Below, one piece after another: positions 23,568 to 31,568 of a stretch of DNA of 42,741 nucleotides; positions within the stretch are counted from its first letter, which is position 1, and every line of letters begins with the position of its first letter. The stretch lies in the NCBI GenBank assembly GCA_005888335.1, contig VAWY01000027.1, positions 1-42,741 of the forward strand, written 5' to 3'. Both the position numbers and the translations under genes were made by a program. The notes under the pieces were generated by a model. It was not told the origin of the DNA. It did no database searches and was given only the letters and a program-made list of their open reading frames with translations. The DNA is from Actinomycetota bacterium (GTDB taxonomy: Bacteria; Actinomycetota; Thermoleophilia; Solirubrobacterales; Solirubrobacteraceae).

Positions 23568-25487
23568 TCATGCCGATCTTTCGCGCGTCTCGCGCGCGAC
23601 GCGCTCGGCGAACTCGGCGACCGCCACCGACCCGGTGTCGCCGCGGCGGTGCTCGCGCACCGCGACCGTGCCGCTCTCGGCCTCGCGATCGCCGACGACG
23701 AGCATGTAGGGAACCTTGCGCAGCTCGGCCTCGCGGATCTTGCGCCCGACCGACTCCGTGCGGTCGTCGAGCTCCGCGCGCACCCCCGCCGCGCGCAGGT
23801 CGTCGCGCACGCGGGCGGCCGCCTCGTTGTGGCGGTCGGCGATCGGCAGGACGAGCGCCTGCACCGGCGTCAGCCATACCGGGAGCTCGCCGCCGGTGTG
23901 CTCGAGCAGGATCCCGATGAAGCGCTCGTAGGAGCCCATGAGCGCGCGGTGGATCATCACCGGCGTGTGCTCGGCGTTGTCCGCGCCGGTGTAGGTCAGC
24001 TCGAAGCGCGCCGGCATCGAGTAGTCGAGCTGCACGGTGCCGAGCTGCCAGGAGCGCCCGAGCGAGTCGGTCACGTGGAGGTCGATCTTCGGCCCGTAGA
24101 ACGCGCCGTCCCCCTCGTTGACCTTGTACGAGAGCCCCTGCGAGTCGAGCGCCTCGGTCAGCGCCGCCTCGGCGTGGTCCCACATCTCATCCGTGCCGAT
24201 CCGGTTGTCGGGGCGCGTCGAGAGCTCGAGCGTCGGCTCAAGCCCGAAGATGCGGTACGTGGCGAAGGCGAAGTCGAGGCAGCCGGCGACCTCGTCCTGG
24301 ATCTGCCCCTCGGTGCAGAAGATGTGGGCGTCGTCCTGGGCGAAGTGGCGCACGCGCATCAGCCCGTGCAGCGCGCCCGACAGCTCGTTGCGATGCAGCA
24401 GCCCGGGCTCGGAGTAGCGCACCGGCAGGTCGCGATACGACCACTGCTGCAGGGAGAACAGGTGGCAGTGGCCCGGGCAGTTCATCGGCTTGACCGCCAT
24501 CGGGCGCTCCTCGGCCTCCGTGAGGAACATGTTCTCGCGGTACTTGCCCCAGTGGCCCGACGTCTTCCACAGCGAGCTGTCGTAGATCTGCGGGGTCTTG
24601 ACCTCCGTGTAGCCGCGCGGATCTCCCATCTCCCGGGAGAGCGCCACGAGCTCGTTGAACACGCGCGTGCCGTTGGGCAGCCAGAACGCCGCGCCGGGTG
24701 AGACGTCGCTGAACGTGAACAGCCCGAGCTCCCGCCCGAGCTTGCGGTGGTCGCGCGCGCGCGCCTGCTCGAGGCGCTCGAGGTGCTCGTCCAGGTCCTG
24801 CTGGGAGAGGAAGGCGGTCCCGTACACCCGCGTGAGCTGCTGGCGGTTGGCGTCCCCGCGCCAGTAGGCCCCCGCGAGCGACTGCAGCTTGAACGCCTTG
24901 ATGCGCTTGGTGGTCGGCGCGTGCGGGCCGCGGCAGAGATCGGTGAAGCCGTTGTTCGAATACAGCGAGACCGTCTCCACGCCCTGGTCGCGGATCAGGT
25001 CCTCGATGAGCTCGACCTTGTAGGGCTGGTCCTCGCGCGCGAATCGCTCGAGCGCCTCCCCCACGCCGACGTCCTGGCGCACGAACGCCTCGTCGGCCTT
25101 GACGTGCTGGCGCATGCGCTCCTCGATGCGCGGCAGGTCGGCCTCGCTGAGCGTCACGCCGTCGGGGAAGTCGAAGTCGTAGTAGAAGCCGTCGGCGATC
25201 GGCGGGCCGATCGAGATCTTCACCCCCGGGTAGAGCTCCATGACCGCAGTCGCCATGACGTGCGCGGCGTCGTGGCGGATGAGCTCGAGGGCGTCCGGGC
25301 TGCGCTCGGTGACGACCTCCAAGGCCGCGCCGTCGGGCAGCGGGCGCGAGAGGTCGCGCACCTCGCCGTCGACCTTGACGGCGAGCGCGGCGCGCGCCAG
25401 CCCCGCGCCGATCGAGGCGGCGGCGTCGGCGCCGGTGGCGCCCTCGGCGAGCTCGAGCCGGGTCCCGTCGGGAAGCGTGACGTGCAT
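23568..25487 (-). CDS. thrS: Threonyl-tRNA synthetase
   Basis: Full-length class II ThrRS, 639 residues from ATG 25487 (GTG 25490 directly precedes it and is an alternative). The N-terminal TGS domain starts HVTLPDGTRLELAEGATG. The editing domain has HDAAHVM (HXXXH) and DLCRGPH. The catalytic core has the zinc-site cysteine in PMNCPGHCHLF, motif 2 in LLHRNELSGALHGLMRVR, and motif 3 in IHRALMGSYERFIG. The C-terminal anticodon-binding domain carries VLPIADRHNEAA and RKIREAELRKVPYMLVVGD. It heads the thrS-infC pair. A GC-rich hairpin sits 17 nt upstream of the start. Confidence 0.97.
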   Translation of the reverse strand: MHVTLPDGTRLELAEGATGADAAASIGAGLARAALAVKVDGEVRDLSRPLPDGAALEVVTERSPDALELIRHDAAHVMATAVMELYPGVKISIGPPIADGFYYDFDFPDGVTLSEADLPRIEERMRQHVKADEAFVRQDVGVGEALERFAREDQPYKVELIEDLIRDQGVETVSLYSNNGFTDLCRGPHAPTTKRIKAFKLQSLAGAYWRGDANRQQLTRVYGTAFLSQQDLDEHLERLEQARARDHRKLGRELGLFTFSDVSPGAAFWLPNGTRVFNELVALSREMGDPRGYTEVKTPQIYDSSLWKTSGHWGKYRENMFLTEAEERPMAVKPMNCPGHCHLFSLQQWSYRDLPVRYSEPGLLHRNELSGALHGLMRVRHFAQDDAHIFCTEGQIQDEVAGCLDFAFATYRIFGLEPTLELSTRPDNRIGTDEMWDHAEAALTEALDSQGLSYKVNEGDGAFYGPKIDLHVTDSLGRSWQLGTVQLDYSMPARFELTYTGADNAEHTPVMIHRALMGSYERFIGILLEHTGGELPVWLTPVQALVLPIADRHNEAAARVRDDLRAAGVRAELDDRTESVGRKIREAELRKVPYMLVVGDREAESGTVAVREHRRGDTGSVAVAEFAERVARETRERSA

Positions 25488-25503
25488 CACTCAGCACTCT
25501 AAA

Positions 25504-25531
25504 GCCCCGAACGGACGTTCGCTTTCGGGGC
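25504..25531 (-). promoter_or_regulatory. Leader hairpin upstream of thrS
   Basis: Perfect 8-bp stem GCCCCGAA/TTCGGGGC with a 12-nt loop, followed on the minus strand by TTTAG and then the thrS start 17 nt later. It could be a weak attenuator or a translational operator. No T-box specifier loop or T-box consensus was recognised. The remaining ~150 nt between thrS and the divergent + strand gene show no other clear element. Confidence 0.4.
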
Positions 25532-25678
25532 ACCCTGGGTATCAGTCCGGCTCGGGCACAGGCGTGTCGACGACGTCCACGCCTCCCGCCTGAGACCGCC
25601 AGATGACAGCTATCCGGCCGACGCGCGGCGCGATGAAGCGTCCCGCGAACGCGCGCCGGAAGGAGGACGCACGTTTCC

Positions 25679-26254
25679 ATGCGCCCGACCCGATCCCTAG
25701 CCCTCGCCGGCGCCGCCGGCGTCCTTGCCACGCCGGCCGCGATCGCGCTGGCCGCCGAGCCCGACACCGCCCCCGGCACGATTCAGCCGCTGGACGCGCG
25801 CCTCGCGGGCAGCCCGACCCTGCGCGCCCAGATGCGCGGCGCCGAGCACGACCGGCTGCTGCACCGCCTGCGCCGCCTGGCCAAGGCAGCCGGCGAGCAT
25901 CATCCCGACGCGCGGATCTGGTCCAACGGCCGCCTGCGCGGCGAGATCCGGCGCCTGCGCGCCGCGCTGCGCGCCCAGCGCGTGACCACCGCCGGCGCCG
26001 CGGCCCCGGCGGCCGGCGGCGGCAGCGTCGCCACCCCGCAGCTCGCCGCGATCGCCGCCTGCGAGTCGGGCGGCGACCCGCATGCGGTCGGCGGCGGCGG
26101 CGCCTTCCGCGGCAAGTACCAGTTCACGTACTCGAGCTGGCAGGCCGTCGGCGGCAGCGGCGACCCCGCTGCCGCGCCGGAGGCCGAGCAGGACCGCCGC
26201 GCGGCGATGCTGATGGCCCGCTCGGGCGCCGGCAACTGGCCCGTCTGCGGCTGA
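25679..26254 (+). CDS. Secreted Rpf-like transglycosylase-domain protein
   Basis: 191 residues. The signal peptide is MRPTRSLALAGAAGVLATPA, cleaved near ALAAE. A central Arg/Leu-rich helical stretch (~50-100) precedes a C-terminal Rpf/transglycosylase-like domain: QLAAIAACESGGDPHAV with candidate catalytic E129, GKYQFTYSSWQAVGG, and a final WPVCG, so C128 and C190 probably form the conserved disulfide. Resuscitation-promoting factors cleave peptidoglycan and promote regrowth. A strong AGGAGG lies 12 nt before the ATG, further than ideal. It diverges from thrS. The 111 nt downstream contain a small ACGGCC/GGCCGT stem without a U-run. Confidence 0.88.
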   Translation: MRPTRSLALAGAAGVLATPAAIALAAEPDTAPGTIQPLDARLAGSPTLRAQMRGAEHDRLLHRLRRLAKAAGEHHPDARIWSNGRLRGEIRRLRAALRAQRVTTAGAAAPAAGGGSVATPQLAAIAACESGGDPHAVGGGGAFRGKYQFTYSSWQAVGGSGDPAAAPEAEQDRRAAMLMARSGAGNWPVCG

Positions 26255-26365
26255 TGACCGGCCCCACGACCCCCGCACCCGGACCCATTGCGACGGCCTG
26301 CGGCCGTGCTTCGGGTGCCCGGCACGGCGGGCCGCGGGGCCGGCCATCGTGACACGCTGCGGGGC

Positions 26366-27466
26366 GTGAACCCCGCCGAGCTGCGCGCCGCCTTCCCCGT
26401 CCTCGACCGCCTCGCGTACCTCAACGCGGGCACCTGTGGGCCCGTCCCGCGCGCGGCGGTCGAGGCGGCGCGCGCCGAGCTCGAGTCGGCCGCCGAGGCG
26501 GGCCGCTGGACGCCGTACTTCGAGCGGCTGCGCGACCTGCAGGCCCGCCACCGCGCCGCCTACGCGGCGCGGGTCGGCGCCCGCCCGGAGGACGTCGCGC
26601 TGACGACGTCGACGACGGACGGGGTCGCCCGCGTCGTCGCCGCGCTCGGCCTCCGCCGCGGCGACGAGATCGTCACCAGCGACGAGGAGCATCCCGGCGT
26701 CTACGGCCCGCTCGTCGCCGCGCGCGAGCGCCTCGGGGTCCGCGTGCGCGCCGTCGCGCTCGCCGACGTCGCCGACGCGATCGGCCCGGACACCGCGCTG
26801 GTCGCGTGCTCGCACGTCGGCTGGGTGTCCGGCGCGGTGGCGCCGCCGGCGCTCGCCGAGGTCGTCAACGTCCCGGTGCTGCTCGACGGCGCGCAGGGCG
26901 CGGGCGCCGTCCCGGTCGACGTCGGCGCGCTGCGCTGCGCGTTCTACGCCGCCGCCGGCCAGAAGTGGCTGTGCGGCCCGATCGGCACCGGCCTGCTCTA
27001 TGTAGCGCCGGAGTGGCGCGAGCGCCTGCCGCCGGCCGGACCCGGCCATGTCAACCTCGGCGATCCCCACGCCGGGCTCGATGCGGTCCCGCATGGTGAC
27101 GCCCGCGCCCACGACGCCTCCGCGCTGCCGCCCGAGGCGAGCGCCTTCGCGCTCGCCGCCGACGCGGTCCTTGGCGCGTTCGGCTGGGACGCCGTGCATG
27201 CACGCGCGCGCGAGCTCGCCGAGCGGCTGGCCGGCGCGCTGCGCGAGCGCGGGCTGACGGTCGCGCCGCGCGGCGAGACGACGCTCGTCGCCTGGGAGAC
27301 CGACGACGCGCCTGCGGTGCGCGACCGCCTGGCCGCGGCGGGGGTCGTGGTGCGCGACCTCCCGGGCACGCCGTTGGTCCGCGCGTCGGTCGGCGCGTGG
27401 AACGACGAGGGCGACCTCGAGCGCCTGCTCACCGCGCTGGAGGCAGGCGCTCGCGGGCGGGGATGA
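26366..27466 (+). CDS. Class V aminotransferase (cysteine desulfurase-like PLP enzyme)
   Basis: 366 residues from GTG 26366. It starts LRAAFPVLDRLAYLNAGTCGPVP, typical of the class V fold, followed by ALTTSTTDGVARVVAALGL, DEEHPGVYGPLV, SHVGWVSG, LLDGAQGAGAVPVDV (PLP aspartate) and AAAGQKWLCGPIGTG with the PLP lysine. The active-site cysteine loop of group I and II cysteine desulfurases is not evident, so an isopenicillin-epimerase-like or other aminotransferase activity is as likely. It has no obvious operon partner; the next gene converges on it with a 7-nt gap. Confidence 0.85.
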   Translation: MNPAELRAAFPVLDRLAYLNAGTCGPVPRAAVEAARAELESAAEAGRWTPYFERLRDLQARHRAAYAARVGARPEDVALTTSTTDGVARVVAALGLRRGDEIVTSDEEHPGVYGPLVAARERLGVRVRAVALADVADAIGPDTALVACSHVGWVSGAVAPPALAEVVNVPVLLDGAQGAGAVPVDVGALRCAFYAAAGQKWLCGPIGTGLLYVAPEWRERLPPAGPGHVNLGDPHAGLDAVPHGDARAHDASALPPEASAFALAADAVLGAFGWDAVHARARELAERLAGALRERGLTVAPRGETTLVAWETDDAPAVRDRLAAAGVVVRDLPGTPLVRASVGAWNDEGDLERLLTALEAGARGRG

Positions 27467-27473
27467 TGCGAGG

Positions 27474-28232
27474 TCAGCCGAGCGTGACGCTGGCCTCGTC
27501 GAGCGAGCCGCGGAAGTACTCGGAGCCCGGCCGCGCGCCGATCGCCATATCGACGCTGTTGGCGATCGAGCCGACGTTGGCCGCCTTCGAGAACGCCTGT
27601 CCGTCGACGATCACCTGGATCGACGAGGACGTCTTTCGGCACTGGACCGTGTGCCAGCGGCCGTCCTTGATCGACGGGCCGGCGATCAGCTCGCTGTAGC
27701 CGGACGAGCCCTTGAAGCCGCACGACGCCTGCCCGGACGGCTGGTACTCCATCTTCCACTCGCCCCCGGGCGTCGTGTAGAGGCCCTTGCGGATGATGTC
27801 CCAGTCGGGGGTGGCGGGAGCGCTGGTCGTCTTGATGTGGATCGTGACGGTGAGGTTCGCCGAGCCGGGATTGAGGTCGGCGGCCGACGGCACAGAGACG
27901 TAGCCGGAGCCCGAGAACCCGTACGCGGTGCCCAGGAAGCCGGGCTGGCCGAGCTGGACGGAGTGCAGCGAGCCGGTGTGCCCGCCGACCGAGTCGGTCA
28001 TCACGGTCCCCGACGTCTCGTCCATGTGCCAGAGCGCCACGGTGCCAGTCGAGGTCGCCGTCGGCGGCGGGGGCGGAGGCGGCTGCTGCTTGGGCGGCTT
28101 CCTCGCGAACGCGCTCGTGGCGCCGGCCCCGCACGCGACGCACACGAGAACCGGGACGACCGACCTCCGACACGCGCGGCACCTCCGGACCGCCGGTCCC
28201 ATCCTTGGCGACGCGTGGTGACGAAGCACCAT
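27474..28232 (-). CDS. Secreted LamG/concanavalin-A-like domain protein
   Basis: 252 residues from ATG 28232, preceded by a purine-rich AAGGAAGGGAG. A signal sequence (SVVPVLVCVACGAGATSAFA) is followed by a Pro run (PPPPPPP) and a LamG jelly-roll: VALWHMDETSGTVMTDSVGG, GSGYVSVPSAADLNPG, FTVTIHIKTT-like strands, WHTVQCRKTSSSIQVIVDG and a closing FRGSLDEASVTLG. Such domains bind carbohydrates or act as structural modules; no catalytic residues are visible. GC content is somewhat lower than in neighbouring genes. Confidence 0.82.
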   Translation of the reverse strand: MVLRHHASPRMGPAVRRCRACRRSVVPVLVCVACGAGATSAFARKPPKQQPPPPPPPTATSTGTVALWHMDETSGTVMTDSVGGHTGSLHSVQLGQPGFLGTAYGFSGSGYVSVPSAADLNPGSANLTVTIHIKTTSAPATPDWDIIRKGLYTTPGGEWKMEYQPSGQASCGFKGSSGYSELIAGPSIKDGRWHTVQCRKTSSSIQVIVDGQAFSKAANVGSIANSVDMAIGARPGSEYFRGSLDEASVTLG

Positions 28233-28440
28233 GGTGGCTCCCTTCCTTGGGGGCTTGCAGTGGCGGCGAACCTTGCCGGAGCGCAGCGCCGACGCTACAC
28301 GAACTCGAAGCCCCGGAAAACGGCTTCGCATCGTCGCTTCGAAGACACGCGCTACGCGCGCGCGGCGCGCGGCCGCATCACCTCGCGTCCAAGCCGCCGG
28401 CGTGAGGACCGCGGCGGTCGCGCTCATGCTCCACCCGGGC

Positions 28441-28920
28441 CTACCACCGCATCCGCGCCGGGCACGATAGGCCGTATGCCCGCATGTCGACGCTCAGCTC
28501 TCGTGCCGCCCGCCCGAACCGCTTGGTCTGCGGCAGCTCGGCGAGCTCCTGCGCCTGGCGTGCGGTCAGGTCCCGCTCCCCGACTCGGGCTAGGAGCTGC
28601 GTCTCCATCCGCACGACCGACCGGAACTGCTTCTGCAGAGCGCGCGCCTCGTGATCCGGAGCGTCGAGAGCCAAGAAGCGACGGTAGAACTCTCGCCGTG
28701 CCGCCCGCCTTTCGCGGGTAAAGCGAGCGATCATCTGCTTGGGATCGACGTTTCCGTACACCGGCCTCGAGGCATGACGCAGCTGCTGGTTCATCTCGCG
28801 GCAGAGCCCGTTGGTGTGCGCGATGAAATGCTCCTTGGCCGTGTCGCCACAACCCATCGTGACCGTCGCGAGTGCGATGGTTACTGCTGCCGATAGTGCC
28901 CGGATGAACTGAGGTTTCAT
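28441..28920 (-). CDS. Putative lipoprotein of unknown function
   Basis: 159 residues from ATG 28920. The N-terminus is a lipoprotein signal: basic start, hydrophobic core and lipobox VTMGC with C24 as the acylation site. The rest is mainly helical and charged (MIARFTRERRAARREFYRRF, ARALQKQFRSVVRMETQLL), with Cys at the mature N-terminus, near LCREMN and near the C-terminus. Third-position GC is visibly lower than in surrounding genes (many A/T-ending codons), which suggests acquisition by transfer or weaker selection. Not recognised; probably envelope-anchored. The 174 nt between it and the next membrane-protein gene show nothing recognisable. Confidence 0.65.
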   Translation of the reverse strand: MKPQFIRALSAAVTIALATVTMGCGDTAKEHFIAHTNGLCREMNQQLRHASRPVYGNVDPKQMIARFTRERRAARREFYRRFLALDAPDHEARALQKQFRSVVRMETQLLARVGERDLTARQAQELAELPQTKRFGRAARELSVDMRAYGLSCPARMRW

Positions 28921-29094
28921 TGCGATCCTCGCTGCGTTGTGATTACGCAGGACAGGGTCGCGCGCAGCGAGGTAGATCGCCATCGACCTCAGGGTGGCTC
29001 TCAACCACCCCAGCGGCGCAGGTTCCTGAGCGAGCCGCGAAGCCAGCCCGGCGCCAAGCAGAACACTCTGCGAGAAGCGGCGGGGGGCGGCGCG

Positions 29095-29481
29095 CTACTC
29101 GGTGTAACGCGCGACGGTGAAGGCGATGAGCACCGGTACGTGAACCGCGTAGACGACCAGCGACAACGTCAGCACGACGAGCGGACCGCCGCTGAGGTGG
29201 TTGCGCACGAAGGAGAACTCGATCAGCCCGGCGGTGATCGCGTAGGCGAGCAGCGCCCAGCGGCCGACCTCGACGAAGCGCTGCCAGGCGAAGCCGCGGA
29301 CGCGGCTCAGCGCTATGAGGTTGGCGGCGAGCAGGGTCGCGGAGGCGATCAGCAGCGCGACCGCCGGGCCGAGCGGCACGTGGTTGGGCAGGTGCGAGGC
29401 CAGGTAGATGCCGCCGGCGACGATCAGGGCCAGCGACGCCATGCCGAGCTCGGTTACCGAGGGCAGCTTGCGCTCGGTCAT
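29095..29481 (-). CDS. Small integral membrane protein, four predicted helices
   Basis: 128 residues with four hydrophobic segments (LGMASLALIVAGGIYLASHL; LGPAVALLIASATLLAANLI; WALLAYAITAGLIEFSFV; VVLTLSLVVYAVHVPVLIAF). The ATG overlaps the stop of the upstream membrane-protein gene (ATGA), so the two are probably made together and may form a complex. The family is not recognised. Confidence 0.7.
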   Translation of the reverse strand: MTERKLPSVTELGMASLALIVAGGIYLASHLPNHVPLGPAVALLIASATLLAANLIALSRVRGFAWQRFVEVGRWALLAYAITAGLIEFSFVRNHLSGGPLVVLTLSLVVYAVHVPVLIAFTVARYTE

Positions 29482-30074
29482 CCGGTGCGGATCTTGGTCA
29501 TGATCACGAACGTCGCCACCTGCATGACGCCGAGGAACCCGGCGCTGTAGACGAAGCGCTTCATCAGCCGCTCGATGACCTGGGGGTTGGGGCGCGGCTT
29601 CTTGAGCTCGTAGAGCACGGCGACGTTCGCCGGCTCGAGCAGCCCGAGCGCGATCACCGCCATGCAGCCGACGACGATGTAGCTGGCGACGATCCAGCCG
29701 TGGTGGGCGTAGGAGCTGTCGACCGTGCCGAGCAGGTGCCCGAGCTGCCAGCCCGCGGCGAGCGTCACGGTGACGACGGTCGGCATGATCAGCAGCATCT
29801 TCGGCATCAGCCGCGTCGAGAGCTCGACGCGCGCGGGGATCGGCATCCGGCCCAAGATCGGGCCGAGGATGAGCCCGAGGAAGAGATCGATGATCGTCCA
29901 CGCCGAGCCGAAGACGACGTGGAAGAACTCCAGCGGCCAGAAGCGGTTCGCGACGATCGCCACGACGAGCGCGGCGAAGACGACGGCGACGATCGGCAGC
30001 CCGCGGCGCGGGACGATCTCGAAGTCGCGGGCGGGCGCGGCGGCGGGCGGGGCGGCGACAGCGACCTCGGCCAT
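29478..30074 (-). CDS. Integral membrane protein, five predicted helices
   Basis: 198 residues. An Ala/Pro-rich cytoplasmic lead is followed by five hydrophobic segments, beginning GLPIVAVVFAALVVAIVA and FFHVVFGSAWTIIDLFLGLI. His and Trp residues in the second helix (FFHVVFGSAWT) and a charged loop RMPIPARVELSTRLMPK recall DUF2269/CopD-like membrane proteins, but this is only a resemblance. It overlaps the following small membrane gene by 4 nt. Function unknown; possibly a two-component membrane complex. Confidence 0.68.
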   Translation of the reverse strand: MAEVAVAAPPAAAPARDFEIVPRRGLPIVAVVFAALVVAIVANRFWPLEFFHVVFGSAWTIIDLFLGLILGPILGRMPIPARVELSTRLMPKMLLIMPTVVTVTLAAGWQLGHLLGTVDSSYAHHGWIVASYIVVGCMAVIALGLLEPANVAVLYELKKPRPNPQVIERLMKRFVYSAGFLGVMQVATFVIMTKIRTG

Positions 30075-30081
30075 GGCTCGC

Positions 30082-30294
30082 TCAGGCGCTTTCGACGACC
30101 TCGCGGGTCTCGATGCGCTCCGCCTTGCCGTCCTGCGGGGCGATCCAGTAGCCGGCCACGAAGCGGCGATCATCGCACGCCCGACGAGTCCGCCGGCGGA
30201 CAGCCGGCGGATGCGGCGCCAGCCCCCGCTGAAGCGGATCTCGTCGCTGAACTCGGCGAGGGAGTCGCATCAAGAGCACGTCGTCGTCGGTCAA
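30082..30294 (-). pseudogene. Short ORF, probably remnant of a broken gene
   Basis: 70-codon frame ending 7 nt before the membrane-protein start. The C-terminal part (FVAGYWIAPQDGKAERIETR) and the first residues (TDDDVLLMRL) look protein-like, but the middle is Arg/Pro-rich. In that stretch a different frame gives the more natural DEIRFSGGWRRIRRLSAGG. This suggests two compensating indels in an older gene rather than a normal small protein. No family is recognised. Confidence 0.3.
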
Positions 30295-30316
30295 GATCAG
30301 CCGGAGGCGGTGTCCG

Positions 30317-31537
30317 TCAGACCCGTCGAGCTGCCGGCGGCGGGCGCCGGCGGGTGTGCGCGGCGCGCGTCGAGATGACCGGCAGTCCGAGGAGTTGCGG
30401 CACGGTCGCGAAGTCGTAGCGCTCCGCGCGCAGCCGTGCGATGACCCGCGGCAGGGCCGCGGCCGTCTCCTCGCGCGGGCCGCCGCCGTCGTGCATGAGC
30501 ACGATCGCTCCGGGGTGTACGGCGCTGACGATCCGCTCGAAGATCGCGTCGGCGCCCGGTCGCGCCCAGTCGCGCGGGTCGACGTCCCAGCCGACGGTCA
30601 GCATGCCGAGCGCTCCGGCCTCGGCGATGAGGGCCGGGCTCGTGGCGCCGAAGGGCGCGCGGAACAGGCACGGCTGGTAGCCGCTCGCGCGGACGATCGC
30701 CGCGTTGGTCTCGGTCAGCTCGCGTTCGCCGTGCGGGCCGGCGTCGGCGAGGTCGGCGTGGTCCCAGGAGTGGTCGCCGAGCGCGTTGCCGTCGGCGAGC
30801 ATGCGCCGCACGAGCGCTTCGCGGCCGGCCACCTCGCGGCCGATGAGGAAGAACGTCGCCGGGACGCGCTCGGCCTCGAGGACGCGCAGGACCTCGGGCG
30901 TGGACTCGCCCGGGCCGTCGTCGAAGGTCAGCGCGACGGTGCGCCCGGCGGCCGGCGCGTCCAGGACGAGCCCGGGCGTCACCGGGCCGCAGCCGACCGG
31001 CCGCACGCCGACGAGTCGCAGCGAGAGCGTGCCCGCGTCCGGCGCGACATCGACACACGGCTGCGGGCGAGCGGCGGTCGGGCGGCAGCGGCGCCCGCCG
31101 ACCCACGTCGTGCGGGCGCCGACGGAGACCTCGGCGCCGGGCGCCAGCCCCAGGTTCGTGGGCGCGAGGCGCACGCGGACCTCGCGGCGGCTCGTGCGCG
31201 CGACCTCTGCCGTGACCGGCGCTCCGCCCGCGCTGAGGCGCCCATCGGCGGTCAGGCACAGCGGCGTCGTCGCGCCCAGGACGAAGCACACCGACCGCCC
31301 GGGCGGCGCGGCCAGCGCGGCCGGCGTCCAGCGCCCGCGCGTGCGCAGCGCGAGCACGAGCATGTCGCCGTCCTGCGCGACGGCGAGGGAGACGATGTCA
31401 AGCGGCCCGGCGGTGTCGGCGCCGTCGACCACGGTGCGCTCGTCGTGGAAGTCGCTCGCCGGCGGCGGGACCGCGCGGGCGCCTGCGGCGGCGGCGACCG
31501 CGGCGACGGCGGCCAGCAGGATCGCTCGGCGAGACAC
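30317..31537 (-). CDS. Secreted polysaccharide deacetylase (NodB homology, CE4)
   Basis: 406 residues from GTG 31537. A signal peptide (ILLAAVAAVAAAAGARA) is followed by an ~170-residue beta-rich N-terminal domain with several cysteines, then the NodB domain: LTFDDGPGEST (motif 1), GDHSWDHADLA (motif 2 metal histidines), FRAPFGATSP (motif 3), VGWDVDPRDW (motif 4) and VLMHDGGG (motif 5). All catalytic motifs are intact, so it should deacetylate N-acetylated cell-wall glycans such as peptidoglycan. It is followed downstream by the short broken ORF and preceded 31 nt upstream by the amidase, a likely cell-wall pair. Confidence 0.93.
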   Translation of the reverse strand: MSRRAILLAAVAAVAAAAGARAVPPPASDFHDERTVVDGADTAGPLDIVSLAVAQDGDMLVLALRTRGRWTPAALAAPPGRSVCFVLGATTPLCLTADGRLSAGGAPVTAEVARTSRREVRVRLAPTNLGLAPGAEVSVGARTTWVGGRRCRPTAARPQPCVDVAPDAGTLSLRLVGVRPVGCGPVTPGLVLDAPAAGRTVALTFDDGPGESTPEVLRVLEAERVPATFFLIGREVAGREALVRRMLADGNALGDHSWDHADLADAGPHGERELTETNAAIVRASGYQPCLFRAPFGATSPALIAEAGALGMLTVGWDVDPRDWARPGADAIFERIVSAVHPGAIVLMHDGGGPREETAAALPRVIARLRAERYDFATVPQLLGLPVISTRAAHTRRRPPPAARRV

Positions 31538-31568
31538 AGCCGAGTATTCGCCCGGCGTGCTCGTGCGG

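Noticed and set aside
25500..25678. c-di-AMP (ydaO) riboswitch upstream of the Rpf-like gene, or a T-box upstream of thrS
   Set aside because: Both were looked for because the genes are common targets. Neither the conserved ydaO core nor a T-box sequence or specifier loop could be found; only one simple hairpin is present.
25603..26352. 249-codon + strand frame overlapping the Rpf-like gene
   Set aside because: Arg/Pro-rich alternative frame of a gene with an intact signal peptide and domain.
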